Assembly (NCBI GenBank): GCA_017529165.1
Contig: JAFXNY010000158.1
Location: 1 to 8,105, forward strand
DNA length: 8,105 nt
Source of the DNA: Clostridia bacterium
GTDB lineage: Bacteria; Bacillota_A; Clostridia; Oscillospirales; Acutalibacteraceae
Direction of reading: 5' to 3'
Shown here: positions 1 through 6,061 of the stretch, piece by piece
How the letters are laid out: every line of letters begins with the position of its first letter
Position numbering within the stretch: position 1 is the stretch's first letter
Notes under the pieces: generated by a model
The model's input: the letters and a program-made list of their open reading frames with translations, nothing else
Databases searched by the model: none
Told to the model about the DNA's origin: nothing
Translations under genes and position numbers: made by a program

Positions 1-942
1 ATGAGATAAAAATGCCGAGTTAAGACCTGTATTACCGTCAGATCCGATTTCTTCTTTATCTGCAAGTATTGCAACAGCTGTTTTTTCAGGACACTCCACA
101 TCCAAAACCGCCATTAGCTCGCTGTAAGCGCAAACCCTATCATCCTGACCGTAAGAGCCTACAAGCGACCTATCAAAGCCTATGTCGCTCGCCTTTGCCG
201 CCGGTACCATTTCAAGCTCGGCAGAAAGGAAATCTTCCTCTGTTATACCGTATTTTTCATTTAAGATTTTCAGTATATTAAGCTTTACAAGCTCGCTTCC
301 CTCGTCGTCCTTAAAGGGTCTGCTGCCTATGAGCACATTAAGCTCTTCACCACGGACACCGTCAGACAAAGTGCGCTTGCTCTGCTCGGTAGCAAGATGC
401 GGCAGAAGGTCATTCACAACAAACTGCGGTTCATCGGGGTTTTCGCCTATTGAAACCGTTAGTACACTTCCGTCCTTTTTAGCAAAAACGCCGTGCAGTG
501 AAAGCGGCACAGTAGGCCACTGGTACTTTCTTATACCGCCGTAATAATGGGTTTTGAAAAGTGCAAACTCAACATCTTCATAAAGCGGATTAGGCTTAAG
601 GTCAAGGCGTGGAGAATCAATGTGCGCCGCTGTAATTTTTACGCCGTTTTCTGCCTTTTCCTGCCCGAAAACAACAAAAGCTACCGATTTGCCCCTATTA
701 TTGAAGTAAACCTTATCTCCGCATTTGTATTCTTTGTCCCTCGAAAACGGCTCGAAGCCCTTTTGGTCGGCAAGCACCATTGCCGCTGCCGCTGCCTCAC
801 GCTCGGTTTTTGCAAGATTTAAGAATGTTTTATAACCCTCGCAAAAATCGTATGCCTTTTCGATTGTCTTCTCATCGGCTCTTAAAAAAGCGTTTTTGTT
901 GTCATAAAACAGCTTTTCTTTGAGTTTCTTATACTCGCTCAT
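1..942 (-). CDS. M18 family aminopeptidase, C-terminus cut by window edge
   Basis: Metallo-aminopeptidase of family M18, which removes N-terminal amino acids from peptides in the cytoplasm using two metal ions (family knowledge). The first 314 residues are in the window, open in frame to base 1; whole members are about 430-470 residues, so roughly the last third lies outside. Visible motifs are AAHIDSPRLDLK (residues 105-116, with metal ligand H107 and D109), GQDDR (265-269, carrying the metal-bridging Asp) and DKEEIGSDGNTG (295-306, catalytic and metal-binding Glu pair). The last metal ligands expected near the C-terminus cannot be checked. The start at 942 is supported by GGAGG at 951-955, eight bases upstream. 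It overlaps the end of coaE by 14 bases, so it is the last visible gene of the prfA operon and probably translationally coupled. Family assignment is firm; substrate preference is unknown. Confidence 0.93.
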   Translation of the reverse strand, partial: MSEYKKLKEKLFYDNKNAFLRADEKTIEKAYDFCEGYKTFLNLAKTEREAAAAAMVLADQKGFEPFSRDKEYKCGDKVYFNNRGKSVAFVVFGQEKAENGVKITAAHIDSPRLDLKPNPLYEDVEFALFKTHYYGGIRKYQWPTVPLSLHGVFAKKDGSVLTVSIGENPDEPQFVVNDLLPHLATEQSKRTLSDGVRGEELNVLIGSRPFKDDEGSELVKLNILKILNEKYGITEEDFLSAELEMVPAAKASDIGFDRSLVGSYGQDDRVCAYSELMAVLDVECPEKTAVAILADKEEIGSDGNTGLNSAFLSH

Positions 943-1528
943 TTTCAGTTCCTCCGATTATATTTTCTAAATATATTTTAACCTTTTTTTCGAAACTTTT
1001 CATGTCGCCGTTGTTGATAATTACTTCGTCTGCATTATTATAATAAAACTCATCCGGTTTTCCGGCAGAAAGGCGAATATCCGCCGCAGATTCATCTATA
1101 TTATCCCTTGAAATTATCCTGCCTTTACGCAGGTTCTCGCTTGCCAATACAGCTACGGTTTTATCACATACACTGTTAACGCCGCTCTCAAAAAGCGTGG
1201 GCGCATCCAAAAGCACTTTATCGCCTTTTATCTCTTTTACTACAAGCTCTTTAATATATGGTAGCACCGTTTTGTTAAGAAGTTCGGTTTTGTAATTGTC
1301 GGAAAATGCAACCGCCGCCAACTTTTTTCTATCAAGCTCGCCGCTTTTAAGTAATATATCTTGCCCGAATACTTTTGTAAGCGCTAAAAGCGCCGGCATA
1401 CCTTTTTCTACAGCCCGCCTTGCAACTAAATCGCAATCAATTACATTAAACCCTAACTCTTTAGCACAAGCTGAAAACACACCCTTGCCTGCCCCCGTAG
1501 GACCGGTAAGACCTAAAATAAAACTCAT
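929..1528 (-). CDS. coaE: Dephospho-CoA kinase
   Basis: Catalyses the last step of coenzyme A synthesis, ATP-dependent phosphorylation of the 3'-hydroxyl of dephospho-CoA, in the cytoplasm. The 199-residue length is normal for CoaE. Seen in the sequence: an N-terminal P-loop LGLTGPTGAGKG (residues 5-16), the substrate-side stretch DCDLVARRAVEKG (31-43), the CoaE-type DAPTLFE motif (108-114), and the C-terminal lid and base region RDNIDESAADIRLSAG (141-156) followed by ADEVIINNGD (166-175). The P-loop is odd: the residue after the Lys is Gly16, not the usual Ser/Thr that binds magnesium. The start is supported by AAGGTGAT at 1535-1542. The ATG overlaps the TGA of the sua5 gene by four bases (ATGA), and the 3' end overlaps the M18 aminopeptidase start. 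I am confident of the family. Confidence 0.94.
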   Translation of the reverse strand: MSFILGLTGPTGAGKGVFSACAKELGFNVIDCDLVARRAVEKGMPALLALTKVFGQDILLKSGELDRKKLAAVAFSDNYKTELLNKTVLPYIKELVVKEIKGDKVLLDAPTLFESGVNSVCDKTVAVLASENLRKGRIISRDNIDESAADIRLSAGKPDEFYYNNADEVIINNGDMKSFEKKVKIYLENIIGGTENERV

Positions 1529-2547
1529 AATTTTATCACCTTAAATGCGGCGGCACGAAGTAGCCTGTTATAAACCGCAAGTCCTATGCCGCTTTTATCC
1601 GGAGCATGAACATAAACTTTTTTAACACCTAATGTATCAACTGTTCTCAACGCACCAAACAGATTTTTTGCAAGCGTCGCCTTATTGGCTTTATTACCAT
1701 AAGAAATGCTTTTACACTTGCATTTATCCGCTTCATCATCAAAGCATATTGCTGCACAATTTTCCTTTGAGTTTACAAACTCTATAAAGGCAGCGCTTTC
1801 CGCCTCCACTAAAAATGTTTCGGTTTTAGGTGCATAGTGCTTATAAAGCATACCGGGAGACGCTACAGGTTTATCCTTTTCGGGCTCTGCTAAAACCGCT
1901 TTATCTATAACCAAATCCGGCAAAATCTCTCTTAACTGCTCTGCTGTTACGGCACCCGGCCTTAAAAGCCTCGGGGGGTTAGTATTAAGGGCAACTACTG
2001 TTGACTCAACACCAACACTGCAATCTTCACCGATAACAATGCCGTCCACCTTGCCGTCAAGATCCGAAATTACATGTGCTGCGGTGGTGGGGCTCGGTGA
2101 GCCTGAGATATTAGCGCTCGGCGCCGCAAGCGGAAGCCCCGAAGCTCTCATAATTTCCCTCGCCGTAAGGGATAACGGCATTCGCACAGCAACGGTATCA
2201 AGCCCTGCGGAAACACTCGGTGATATAGTATCCTTTCGCTCTAAAACCATAGTAAGAGGACCGGGCCAATACTTTCTTGCTAGTATTTTCGCACTTTCCG
2301 GCACATTTTTTATTACGGTTTCAAGCATTTCTATATCGCTTATATGAACAATAAGGGGGTTGTTTTGAGGTCTGCCCTTCGCAGTAAAAACATTTTCTAT
2401 CGCTTTATCATCAAATGCGCTTGCCGCAAGTCCGTAAACCGTTTCTGTGGGTATTGCCACAACTAAGCCTCTCTTTAACAACTCTGCCGCACGAGCTATC
2501 CCCTTTTTCCTGTCACCCGAAATAATATCTATTTTTTCGGTTACCAT
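1525..2547 (-). CDS. sua5: L-threonylcarbamoyladenylate synthase, Sua5 type
   Basis: Makes threonylcarbamoyl-AMP from threonine, bicarbonate and ATP, the first step of the universal t6A37 modification of ANN-decoding tRNAs. The protein is 340 residues and has the two-domain Sua5 layout rather than the short TsaC/YrdC form. The YrdC-like catalytic domain (about 15-205) shows PTETVYGL (33-40), the KGRP motif (57-60), WPGPLT (94-99) and PSANISG (143-149). The linker SPGMLYKHYAP (230-240) is typical of Sua5 and leads into the C-terminal Sua5 domain, which ends with GIGLAVYNRLLRAA (320-333). An upstream in-frame ATG at 2607 would add 20 residues inside prfA. I chose 2547 because AGGAG lies at 2555-2559 and the family normally begins a few residues before the first strand. 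It follows prfA after one base and overlaps coaE by four bases. Confidence 0.95.
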   Translation of the reverse strand: MVTEKIDIISGDRKKGIARAAELLKRGLVVAIPTETVYGLAASAFDDKAIENVFTAKGRPQNNPLIVHISDIEMLETVIKNVPESAKILARKYWPGPLTMVLERKDTISPSVSAGLDTVAVRMPLSLTAREIMRASGLPLAAPSANISGSPSPTTAAHVISDLDGKVDGIVIGEDCSVGVESTVVALNTNPPRLLRPGAVTAEQLREILPDLVIDKAVLAEPEKDKPVASPGMLYKHYAPKTETFLVEAESAAFIEFVNSKENCAAICFDDEADKCKCKSISYGNKANKATLAKNLFGALRTVDTLGVKKVYVHAPDKSGIGLAVYNRLLRAAAFKVIKL

Positions 2548-2548
2548 T

Positions 2549-3622
2549 TTAATTCTCCTGCATTTTAAGCGCTTCTGCTCTGTAGTGGGTCGTAAGTGCA
2601 TCAACAATTTCGTCGATATTTCCGTTCAGTATGCTGTCAAGCTTATAAAGGGTAAGACCTATCCTGTGATCAGTAACCCTGCCCTGTGGGAAATTGTATG
2701 TGCGTATGCGCTCGCTTCTGTCACCAGTGCCTACTTGAGCACGCCTGTCATTAGCAACTGCGGCATCAGCCTTTGCCTTCTCTGCATCGTAAAGCCTTGC
2801 ACGAAGAACTTTAAGCGCCTTGTCTTTGTTCTTAAATTGGCTTCGTTCGTCCTGACACTCAACCACCGTGCCTGTGGGTATATGAGTAACTCTTATTGCC
2901 GAAGAGGTCTTGTTTATGTGCTGACCGCCGGCACCCGAAGAGCGGAAAGTATCAATTTTAAGGTCAGCCGGATTTAGCTCGAACTCAACCTCGTCCGCCT
3001 CAGGGAGCACCGCTACCGTTACCGTAGATGTATGAACTCGTCCCTGCGTTTCGGTATCCGGCACACGCTGTACCCTGTGAACGCCGCTTTCATACTTGAA
3101 GCGTGAGTAAGCTCCGGCGCCCTCGATCATAAAGCTTATTTCCTTGTATCCGCCAAGCTCGGTTTCATTGGCATTTGTAACTTCAACGGTATAGCGGTGA
3201 CTTTCTGCATATATAGTGTACATCCTGAAAAGGCTACCCGCAAAAAGTGCCGCCTCTTCACCACCGGCACCGCCTCTGATTTCGACAATTACATTCTTAT
3301 CATCATTTGGGTCCTTTGGCAAAAGTAAAACCTTTAACTCATCCGAAACTGTAGCTATTGTTTGCTTTGCCTCTTTTAGTTCCTCTTCGGCAAGCTCACG
3401 AAAATCTTTGTCTGCACCTGGTGACGACAATATCTCTTCCGCCTCTTCACAGGTTTTCTGTGCCGCTTTATATTCACGGTACTTCTCCACTATGGGCGAA
3501 AGCTCGCTGTGTTCCTTTATAAGGCGGGTAAACTGCTCGCTACTTGAAATCACTTCCGGTCTTGTAAGCTCAACCGCTATTTGTTCAAAGCGGTTCTCAA
3601 CCGCCGATAATTGTTCAAACAT
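2549..3622 (-). CDS. prfA: Peptide chain release factor 1
   Basis: Class I release factor that reads UAA and UAG in the ribosomal A site and triggers hydrolysis of the peptidyl-tRNA. The 357 residues are full length for RF1. The N-terminal part (1-100) is helical and charged. The conserved VEIRGGAGGEEAALFA stretch is at 113-128. The anticodon-like PxT motif is PDT at 188-190 inside HRVQRVPDTETQGRVHTS, which marks it as RF1 and not RF2 (RF2 has SPF). The GGQ catalytic loop is at 232-234 in SSGAGGQHINKTSSAIR. The conserved stretch RSERIRTYNFPQGRVTDHR is at 302-320. GGAG at 3629-3632 supports the start. The first eight bases overlap the end of the DUF951 gene. The GGQ glutamine is normally methylated by PrmC; no prmC gene is next to it here. 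Confidence 0.98.
   Translation of the reverse strand: MFEQLSAVENRFEQIAVELTRPEVISSSEQFTRLIKEHSELSPIVEKYREYKAAQKTCEEAEEILSSPGADKDFRELAEEELKEAKQTIATVSDELKVLLLPKDPNDDKNVIVEIRGGAGGEEAALFAGSLFRMYTIYAESHRYTVEVTNANETELGGYKEISFMIEGAGAYSRFKYESGVHRVQRVPDTETQGRVHTSTVTVAVLPEADEVEFELNPADLKIDTFRSSGAGGQHINKTSSAIRVTHIPTGTVVECQDERSQFKNKDKALKVLRARLYDAEKAKADAAVANDRRAQVGTGDRSERIRTYNFPQGRVTDHRIGLTLYKLDSILNGNIDEIVDALTTHYRAEALKMQEN
2555..2559 (-). promoter_or_regulatory. Ribosome binding site deciding the sua5 start
   Basis: AGGAG on the minus strand, seven bases before the ATG at 2547. It is formed by the last sense codons of prfA (CAG GAG AAT), so the sua5 initiation signal is coding sequence of release factor 1. 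This supports 2547 over the in-frame ATG at 2607 and suggests coupled translation. Confidence 0.8.
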
Positions 3623-3812
3623 TATTCTCTCCGCTGATAGAAATTATTTTTTTAATGGCTTTTTCGGCAGCCTTACGGGGCATCATAACCTCTCTGCCAC
3701 ATTTTTCGCACTTAAGCTTAAAATCTATACCCACTCTTGATATTATAAATATGTCACATCCGCAAGGATGTTGTTTTTTCATTTTGACAATATCGCCAAC
3801 ACTATACTGCAT
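3615..3812 (-). CDS. DUF951 family small protein
   Basis: Small cytoplasmic protein of 65 residues matching the uncharacterised Firmicutes DUF951 family. The signature is VGDIVKMKKQHPCG (5-18), followed by FKLKCEKCGREVMMPR (31-46) and a basic helix ending KAIKKI (51-56). Cys17, Cys19, Cys35 and Cys38 look like a possible zinc-binding set (CxC plus CxxC), which is inference. A longer in-frame ORF begins at 3887, but its first 25 codons contain the promoter -10 box. The start at 3812 has a very strong AGGGAGG at 3820-3826, seven bases upstream, and matches the family start. It is the first gene of the prfA operon, overlapping prfA by eight bases. The function is unknown; the link with RF1 hints at a role near translation, which I cannot show. 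Confidence 0.9.
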   Translation of the reverse strand: MQYSVGDIVKMKKQHPCGCDIFIISRVGIDFKLKCEKCGREVMMPRKAAEKAIKKIISISGENNV

Positions 3813-3819
3813 AACAAAT

Positions 3820-3826
3820 CCTCCCT
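3820..3826 (-). promoter_or_regulatory. Strong ribosome binding site for the DUF951 gene
   Basis: AGGGAGG on the minus strand, seven bases upstream of the ATG at 3812. It decides that start against the ATG at 3887, which would put translation upstream of the likely transcription start. Confidence 0.8.
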
Positions 3827-3840
3827 GCCGATAATGTATT

Positions 3841-3869
3841 ATTATATACCATATTTTACCTCTTGACAA
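3841..3869 (-). promoter_or_regulatory. Sigma-A type promoter of the DUF951-prfA-sua5-coaE operon
   Basis: On the minus strand, a -35 box TTGTCA (plus-strand 3864-3869) and a perfect -10 box TATAAT (plus-strand 3841-3846) are separated by 17 bases. The transcript should start near 3834, leaving a leader of about 22 bases before the ATG at 3812. That is too short for a riboswitch or attenuator. It lies back to back with the tRNA promoter, with 49 bases between the two -35 boxes. Confidence 0.85.
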
Positions 3870-3918
3870 GTGCTCCCGTGCCACCAATTAAAAATTAGCA
3901 GAAAAGTTAATTTTAATG

Positions 3919-3947
3919 TTGACAATCGACATCTTAAATGATATAAT
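3919..3947 (+). promoter_or_regulatory. Consensus sigma-A promoter of the tRNA-Leu gene
   Basis: A perfect TTGACA (3919-3924) and a perfect TATAAT (3942-3947) are spaced by 17 bases, with an extended -10 TG at 3939-3940. The start of transcription should fall near 3954, about ten bases before the mature tRNA 5' end. Full consensus is usual for stable RNA genes with high expression. Confidence 0.92.
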
Positions 3948-3964
3948 AATCGGGCACGAAAAAT

Positions 3965-4048
3965 GCGAGTGTGCTGGAATAGGCAGACAGGCACGTTTGA
4001 GGGGCGTGTGTCCACGACGTACGGGTTCAAGTCCCGTCACTCGCACCA
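3965..4048 (+). tRNA. trnL(gag): tRNA-Leu, anticodon GAG
   Basis: A complete class II tRNA can be folded by eye. The acceptor stem GCGAGTG (3965-3971) pairs with CACTCGC (4038-4044), followed by discriminator A4045 and an encoded CCA (4046-4048). The D stem is CTG/CAG (3974-3976 with 3988-3990) around a loop with GG at 3982-3983. The anticodon stem is 3992-3996 with 4004-4008; the seven-base loop TTGAGGG gives anticodon GAG (3999-4001), which reads CUC and CUU. The long variable arm (4009-4020) contains a three-pair stem GTC/GAC, as expected for leucine. The T arm is ACGGG-TTCAAGT-CCCGT (4021-4037). It is a single gene with its own promoter and terminator, divergent from the prfA operon. Confidence 0.97.
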
Positions 4049-4057
4049 TCTTTTTAG

Positions 4058-4097
4058 GTCTCGAAAGTCTTATAAATAAAGGCTTTCGGGACTTTTT
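4058..4097 (+). terminator. Rho-independent terminator of tRNA-Leu
   Basis: A 12-pair stem, 4058-4069 with 4081-4092, contains wobble pairs at 4061/4089 and 4068/4082 and an 11-base AT-rich loop. It is followed directly by TTTTT (4093-4097). It starts ten bases after the tRNA CCA end and is correctly placed to end the tRNA transcript. Confidence 0.87.
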
Positions 4098-4133
4098 ATC
4101 TAGCGAAAATATAATTTAGAGCTTATTATAGTA

Positions 4134-4160
4134 AGGACCTCCGGCTAAACCGGAGGTCCT
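4134..4160 (-). terminator. Perfect hairpin, likely terminator of the glycan operon
   Basis: AGGACCTCCGG (4134-4144) and its exact reverse complement (4150-4160) form an 11-pair stem with a five-base loop. It lies nine bases beyond the TAA of the glycosyltransferase gene, where a terminator of the minus-strand operon is expected. The tract following on the minus strand (TTACTATAAT) is only moderately U-rich, so efficiency is uncertain. As the stem is symmetric it might also act as a backup stop for plus-strand transcripts leaving the tRNA gene. Confidence 0.65.
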
Positions 4161-4169
4161 GATTTATAT

Positions 4170-5120
4170 TTACTCATCAAAGTTTATGCGTTTTTCTTCG
4201 ATTACGAGGGGGCGTTTCATTATTTTTGAGTTTATATTTAACACATATTCACCCAAAAGTCCTATAAAGAAAAGCTGTATAGAACCGAGCACAAACACGC
4301 CTATTACAATCGGTGCGTTTCCGGCAGGGAATGTATTCCAATTAACAAGCTTAAGCACTAAATAAACCAACGCTACCAAAAGGCTTAATATGGACATTAT
4401 AAATCCGCCTATTGTAGCCACACGCAAGCCTATTTTAGTATAGGATGTAAAGCTTAACATTGCCGCATCATAAAGGGTGTAGAAATTATTGTGCGTCTTG
4501 CCTGCTCTCCTTTTAGGTTGTTCATAGGGAATCTTTTTAGTCTTGAAGCCTAATTCGCCTACAATACCGCGCAGAAACGGTTTTGGATCATCAAGGCGGC
4601 GCAATATATCAACAAAAGACTTATCATAAAGACCGGAGCCCGTAAAGTGCTCTATTTGTTCTACATCCGAGAACTTTCTTATCATCTTATAATAAATTGT
4701 TCTAAGAATGCGAACAAACTTATTTTCCTTGCTCTTATTCTTTATACCGATAACTATTTTATATCCGTTTTCCCATTCCTTTACATACTGAGGGATAAGC
4801 TCAATCGGATCCTGAAAATCGCAGACCATACTTATGGTGCAATCGCCTGTAGTTTGGCATATTCCGTAATAAGGTGAATTAAACTGACCGAAGTTTTTAG
4901 CATTAAAAATAGCCTTTATCCTCTTATCCTTGGCGCAGATTTCTTCAAGCAAAGGCCGTGTATTATCGGTAGAATCGTTATCAATAAAAAGAAGCTCCCA
5001 ATCATACTCACTTAGCTCGTTTTGGAACACGCCTTTTATAGCTTCCGCCATTGGACCAACATTCTCTTCCTCATTAAAACAAGGTATTAAAACACTTATC
5101 TTTTTCTTCTTTTCACCCAT
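4170..5120 (-). CDS. GtrB/DPM1-like family 2 glycosyltransferase, membrane anchored
   Basis: Probably transfers a sugar from a nucleotide donor to a polyprenyl-phosphate carrier on the cytoplasmic face of the membrane (family inference). The 316 residues carry a GT-A domain with ISVLIPCFNEEENV (8-21), FIDNDSTDNT (45-54) and the metal/nucleotide-site stretch MVCDFQDP (98-105). The QPKRRAGKTHNNFY stretch (201-214) is typical of the group. Two membrane helices follow at about 232-258 and 267-293, then a short cytoplasmic tail. In the usual DADLQDPP motif the first Asp is Val/Cys here, leaving D101 and D104. The start at 5120 has a weak AGGG at 5129-5132, and the gene begins four bases after the SDR gene, so it may depend on coupling. 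It is the last gene of the operon. With the GtrA-like gene at the other end it suggests a Gtr-type lipid-linked sugar module. The sugar is unknown. Confidence 0.9.
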   Translation of the reverse strand: MGEKKKKISVLIPCFNEEENVGPMAEAIKGVFQNELSEYDWELLFIDNDSTDNTRPLLEEICAKDKRIKAIFNAKNFGQFNSPYYGICQTTGDCTISMVCDFQDPIELIPQYVKEWENGYKIVIGIKNKSKENKFVRILRTIYYKMIRKFSDVEQIEHFTGSGLYDKSFVDILRRLDDPKPFLRGIVGELGFKTKKIPYEQPKRRAGKTHNNFYTLYDAAMLSFTSYTKIGLRVATIGGFIMSILSLLVALVYLVLKLVNWNTFPAGNAPIVIGVFVLGSIQLFFIGLLGEYVLNINSKIMKRPLVIEEKRINFDE

Positions 5121-5124
5121 ATTA

Positions 5125-6042
5125 TCATCCCTGCTCTTTCATCCACTCAAAGGTTCGTTTTACCCCTTCTTCAAAGCTTATTGAAGAAACAAAGCCTGTA
5201 TCAGCTGTAAGCTCCGAAATATCTGCACAAAGGTACATAACCTGATTTTTATTATACGGCAATTCACCTATGCCTACGGTTGCGTCTTTATTTACTATAT
5301 CTCTAAGCTCGGTTATATAATCCTTTAGCTTACGGGTGCTCCCTGTGCCGAGCGGATATATTGCACCGTCACGCCCCTTTTCACCTATAAGGTAAAAGGC
5401 TTCTGCCACATCATCACAATGCATAAAATCCCAATCTTGTTCGGCCGGAGTAAACGGACAATGTTCGCCTTTTGCAAGCTTTGCAATAGACGAAGGAATA
5501 ATGGCATTGGGATTACCTTTTTGCCCGTAAACACTTAAAATCCTCACCCATATATGCCTGATATTAAGATTTTGAGCATACAGCCGACTTAAATTGCCTG
5601 CCGCAAGCTTTGCGATACCGTAACCCGTAGTAGGTGCGGTGGGCGTTTTAGCAGTTAGTTTCTCTGTTACAGAACCGTACTCTGCCTGACTTCCCGCTCC
5701 TACAAAACAAGTGCATCCTGTTTTATGAGCCAAAGCAACCGCATCAAGGGTATATTTTATATTATCGTTTTGAAGATATGCATCGTCTCTTATACCGCCA
5801 AAAGTGCCAAGCCAGGCAAAATGATACAAAACATCACATTTTTCGCCTATTTTTTCATAGGCATCCTCAAGTCTGCTTATATCAACATCAATCGCCCTTA
5901 CAAGAGGGCTGTTGAAAAACTCATCATTTTTTCCCTCGCCGGGTTTACAAAGCGCATAAACCTTTACACCTTTTTGTATAAGGTTTCTTATAAGCGCAGA
6001 CGCTATCATTCCTGAGGCGCCGGTTACTATTGCTGCTTGCAT
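5125..6042 (-). CDS. NAD-dependent epimerase/dehydratase (extended SDR), nucleotide-sugar type
   Basis: A 305-residue Rossmann-fold enzyme that most likely reduces or epimerises a nucleotide-linked sugar in the cytoplasm. The cofactor motif TGASGMIA is at residues 7-14; the third glycine of the usual TGxxGxxG is Ala14. Next come VDIS (53-56), YHFAWLGTFGG (73-83), the active-site stretch GAGSQAEYG (115-123, with S118) and the catalytic YGIAK pair Y141 and K145. The C-terminal half (about 170-305) is the substrate domain, with the conserved region DFMHCDDVAEAFY (205-217). GSQAEYG resembles, from memory, CDP- or dTDP-deoxysugar synthases such as the abequose or paratose type. The start at 6042 is supported by GGAGG at 6051-6055. 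It sits 19 bases after the ThDP enzyme and four before the glycosyltransferase, so the three are probably one pathway. The exact reaction is undetermined. Confidence 0.88.
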   Translation of the reverse strand: MQAAIVTGASGMIASALIRNLIQKGVKVYALCKPGEGKNDEFFNSPLVRAIDVDISRLEDAYEKIGEKCDVLYHFAWLGTFGGIRDDAYLQNDNIKYTLDAVALAHKTGCTCFVGAGSQAEYGSVTEKLTAKTPTAPTTGYGIAKLAAGNLSRLYAQNLNIRHIWVRILSVYGQKGNPNAIIPSSIAKLAKGEHCPFTPAEQDWDFMHCDDVAEAFYLIGEKGRDGAIYPLGTGSTRKLKDYITELRDIVNKDATVGIGELPYNKNQVMYLCADISELTADTGFVSSISFEEGVKRTFEWMKEQG

Positions 6043-6061
6043 TCAATATGCCTCCGTATAT

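Noticed and set aside
182..544. Plus-strand ORF of 120 codons
   Set aside because: It is the antisense shadow of the M18 aminopeptidase, whose conserved motifs lie on the minus strand; the low-complexity serine-rich product is typical of a shadow frame.
2548..2607. Twenty-residue N-terminal extension of the Sua5 protein from an upstream in-frame ATG
   Set aside because: It lies wholly within prfA coding sequence, has no good ribosome binding site and is not like the family N-terminus; the ATG at 2547 has AGGAG in place.
3813..3834. Riboswitch or T-box leader before the prfA operon
   Set aside because: The predicted leader is only about 22 bases and is taken up by the ribosome binding site.
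3813..3887. Twenty-five-residue N-terminal extension of the DUF951 protein
   Set aside because: It would be encoded across the -10 box and the likely transcription start, and the internal ATG at 3812 has a very strong Shine-Dalgarno.
4026..4048. tRNA-Leu 3' end as a phage or island attachment site next to the glycan genes
   Set aside because: No second copy of the tRNA 3' end is seen in the window and there is no integrase gene; the tRNA is followed directly by its own terminator.
3842..4119. Short ORFs on both strands over the tRNA and its promoter (minus 3842-4030, plus 3916-4119)
   Set aside because: They cover a tRNA gene and promoters, lack ribosome binding sites and encode no recognisable protein.
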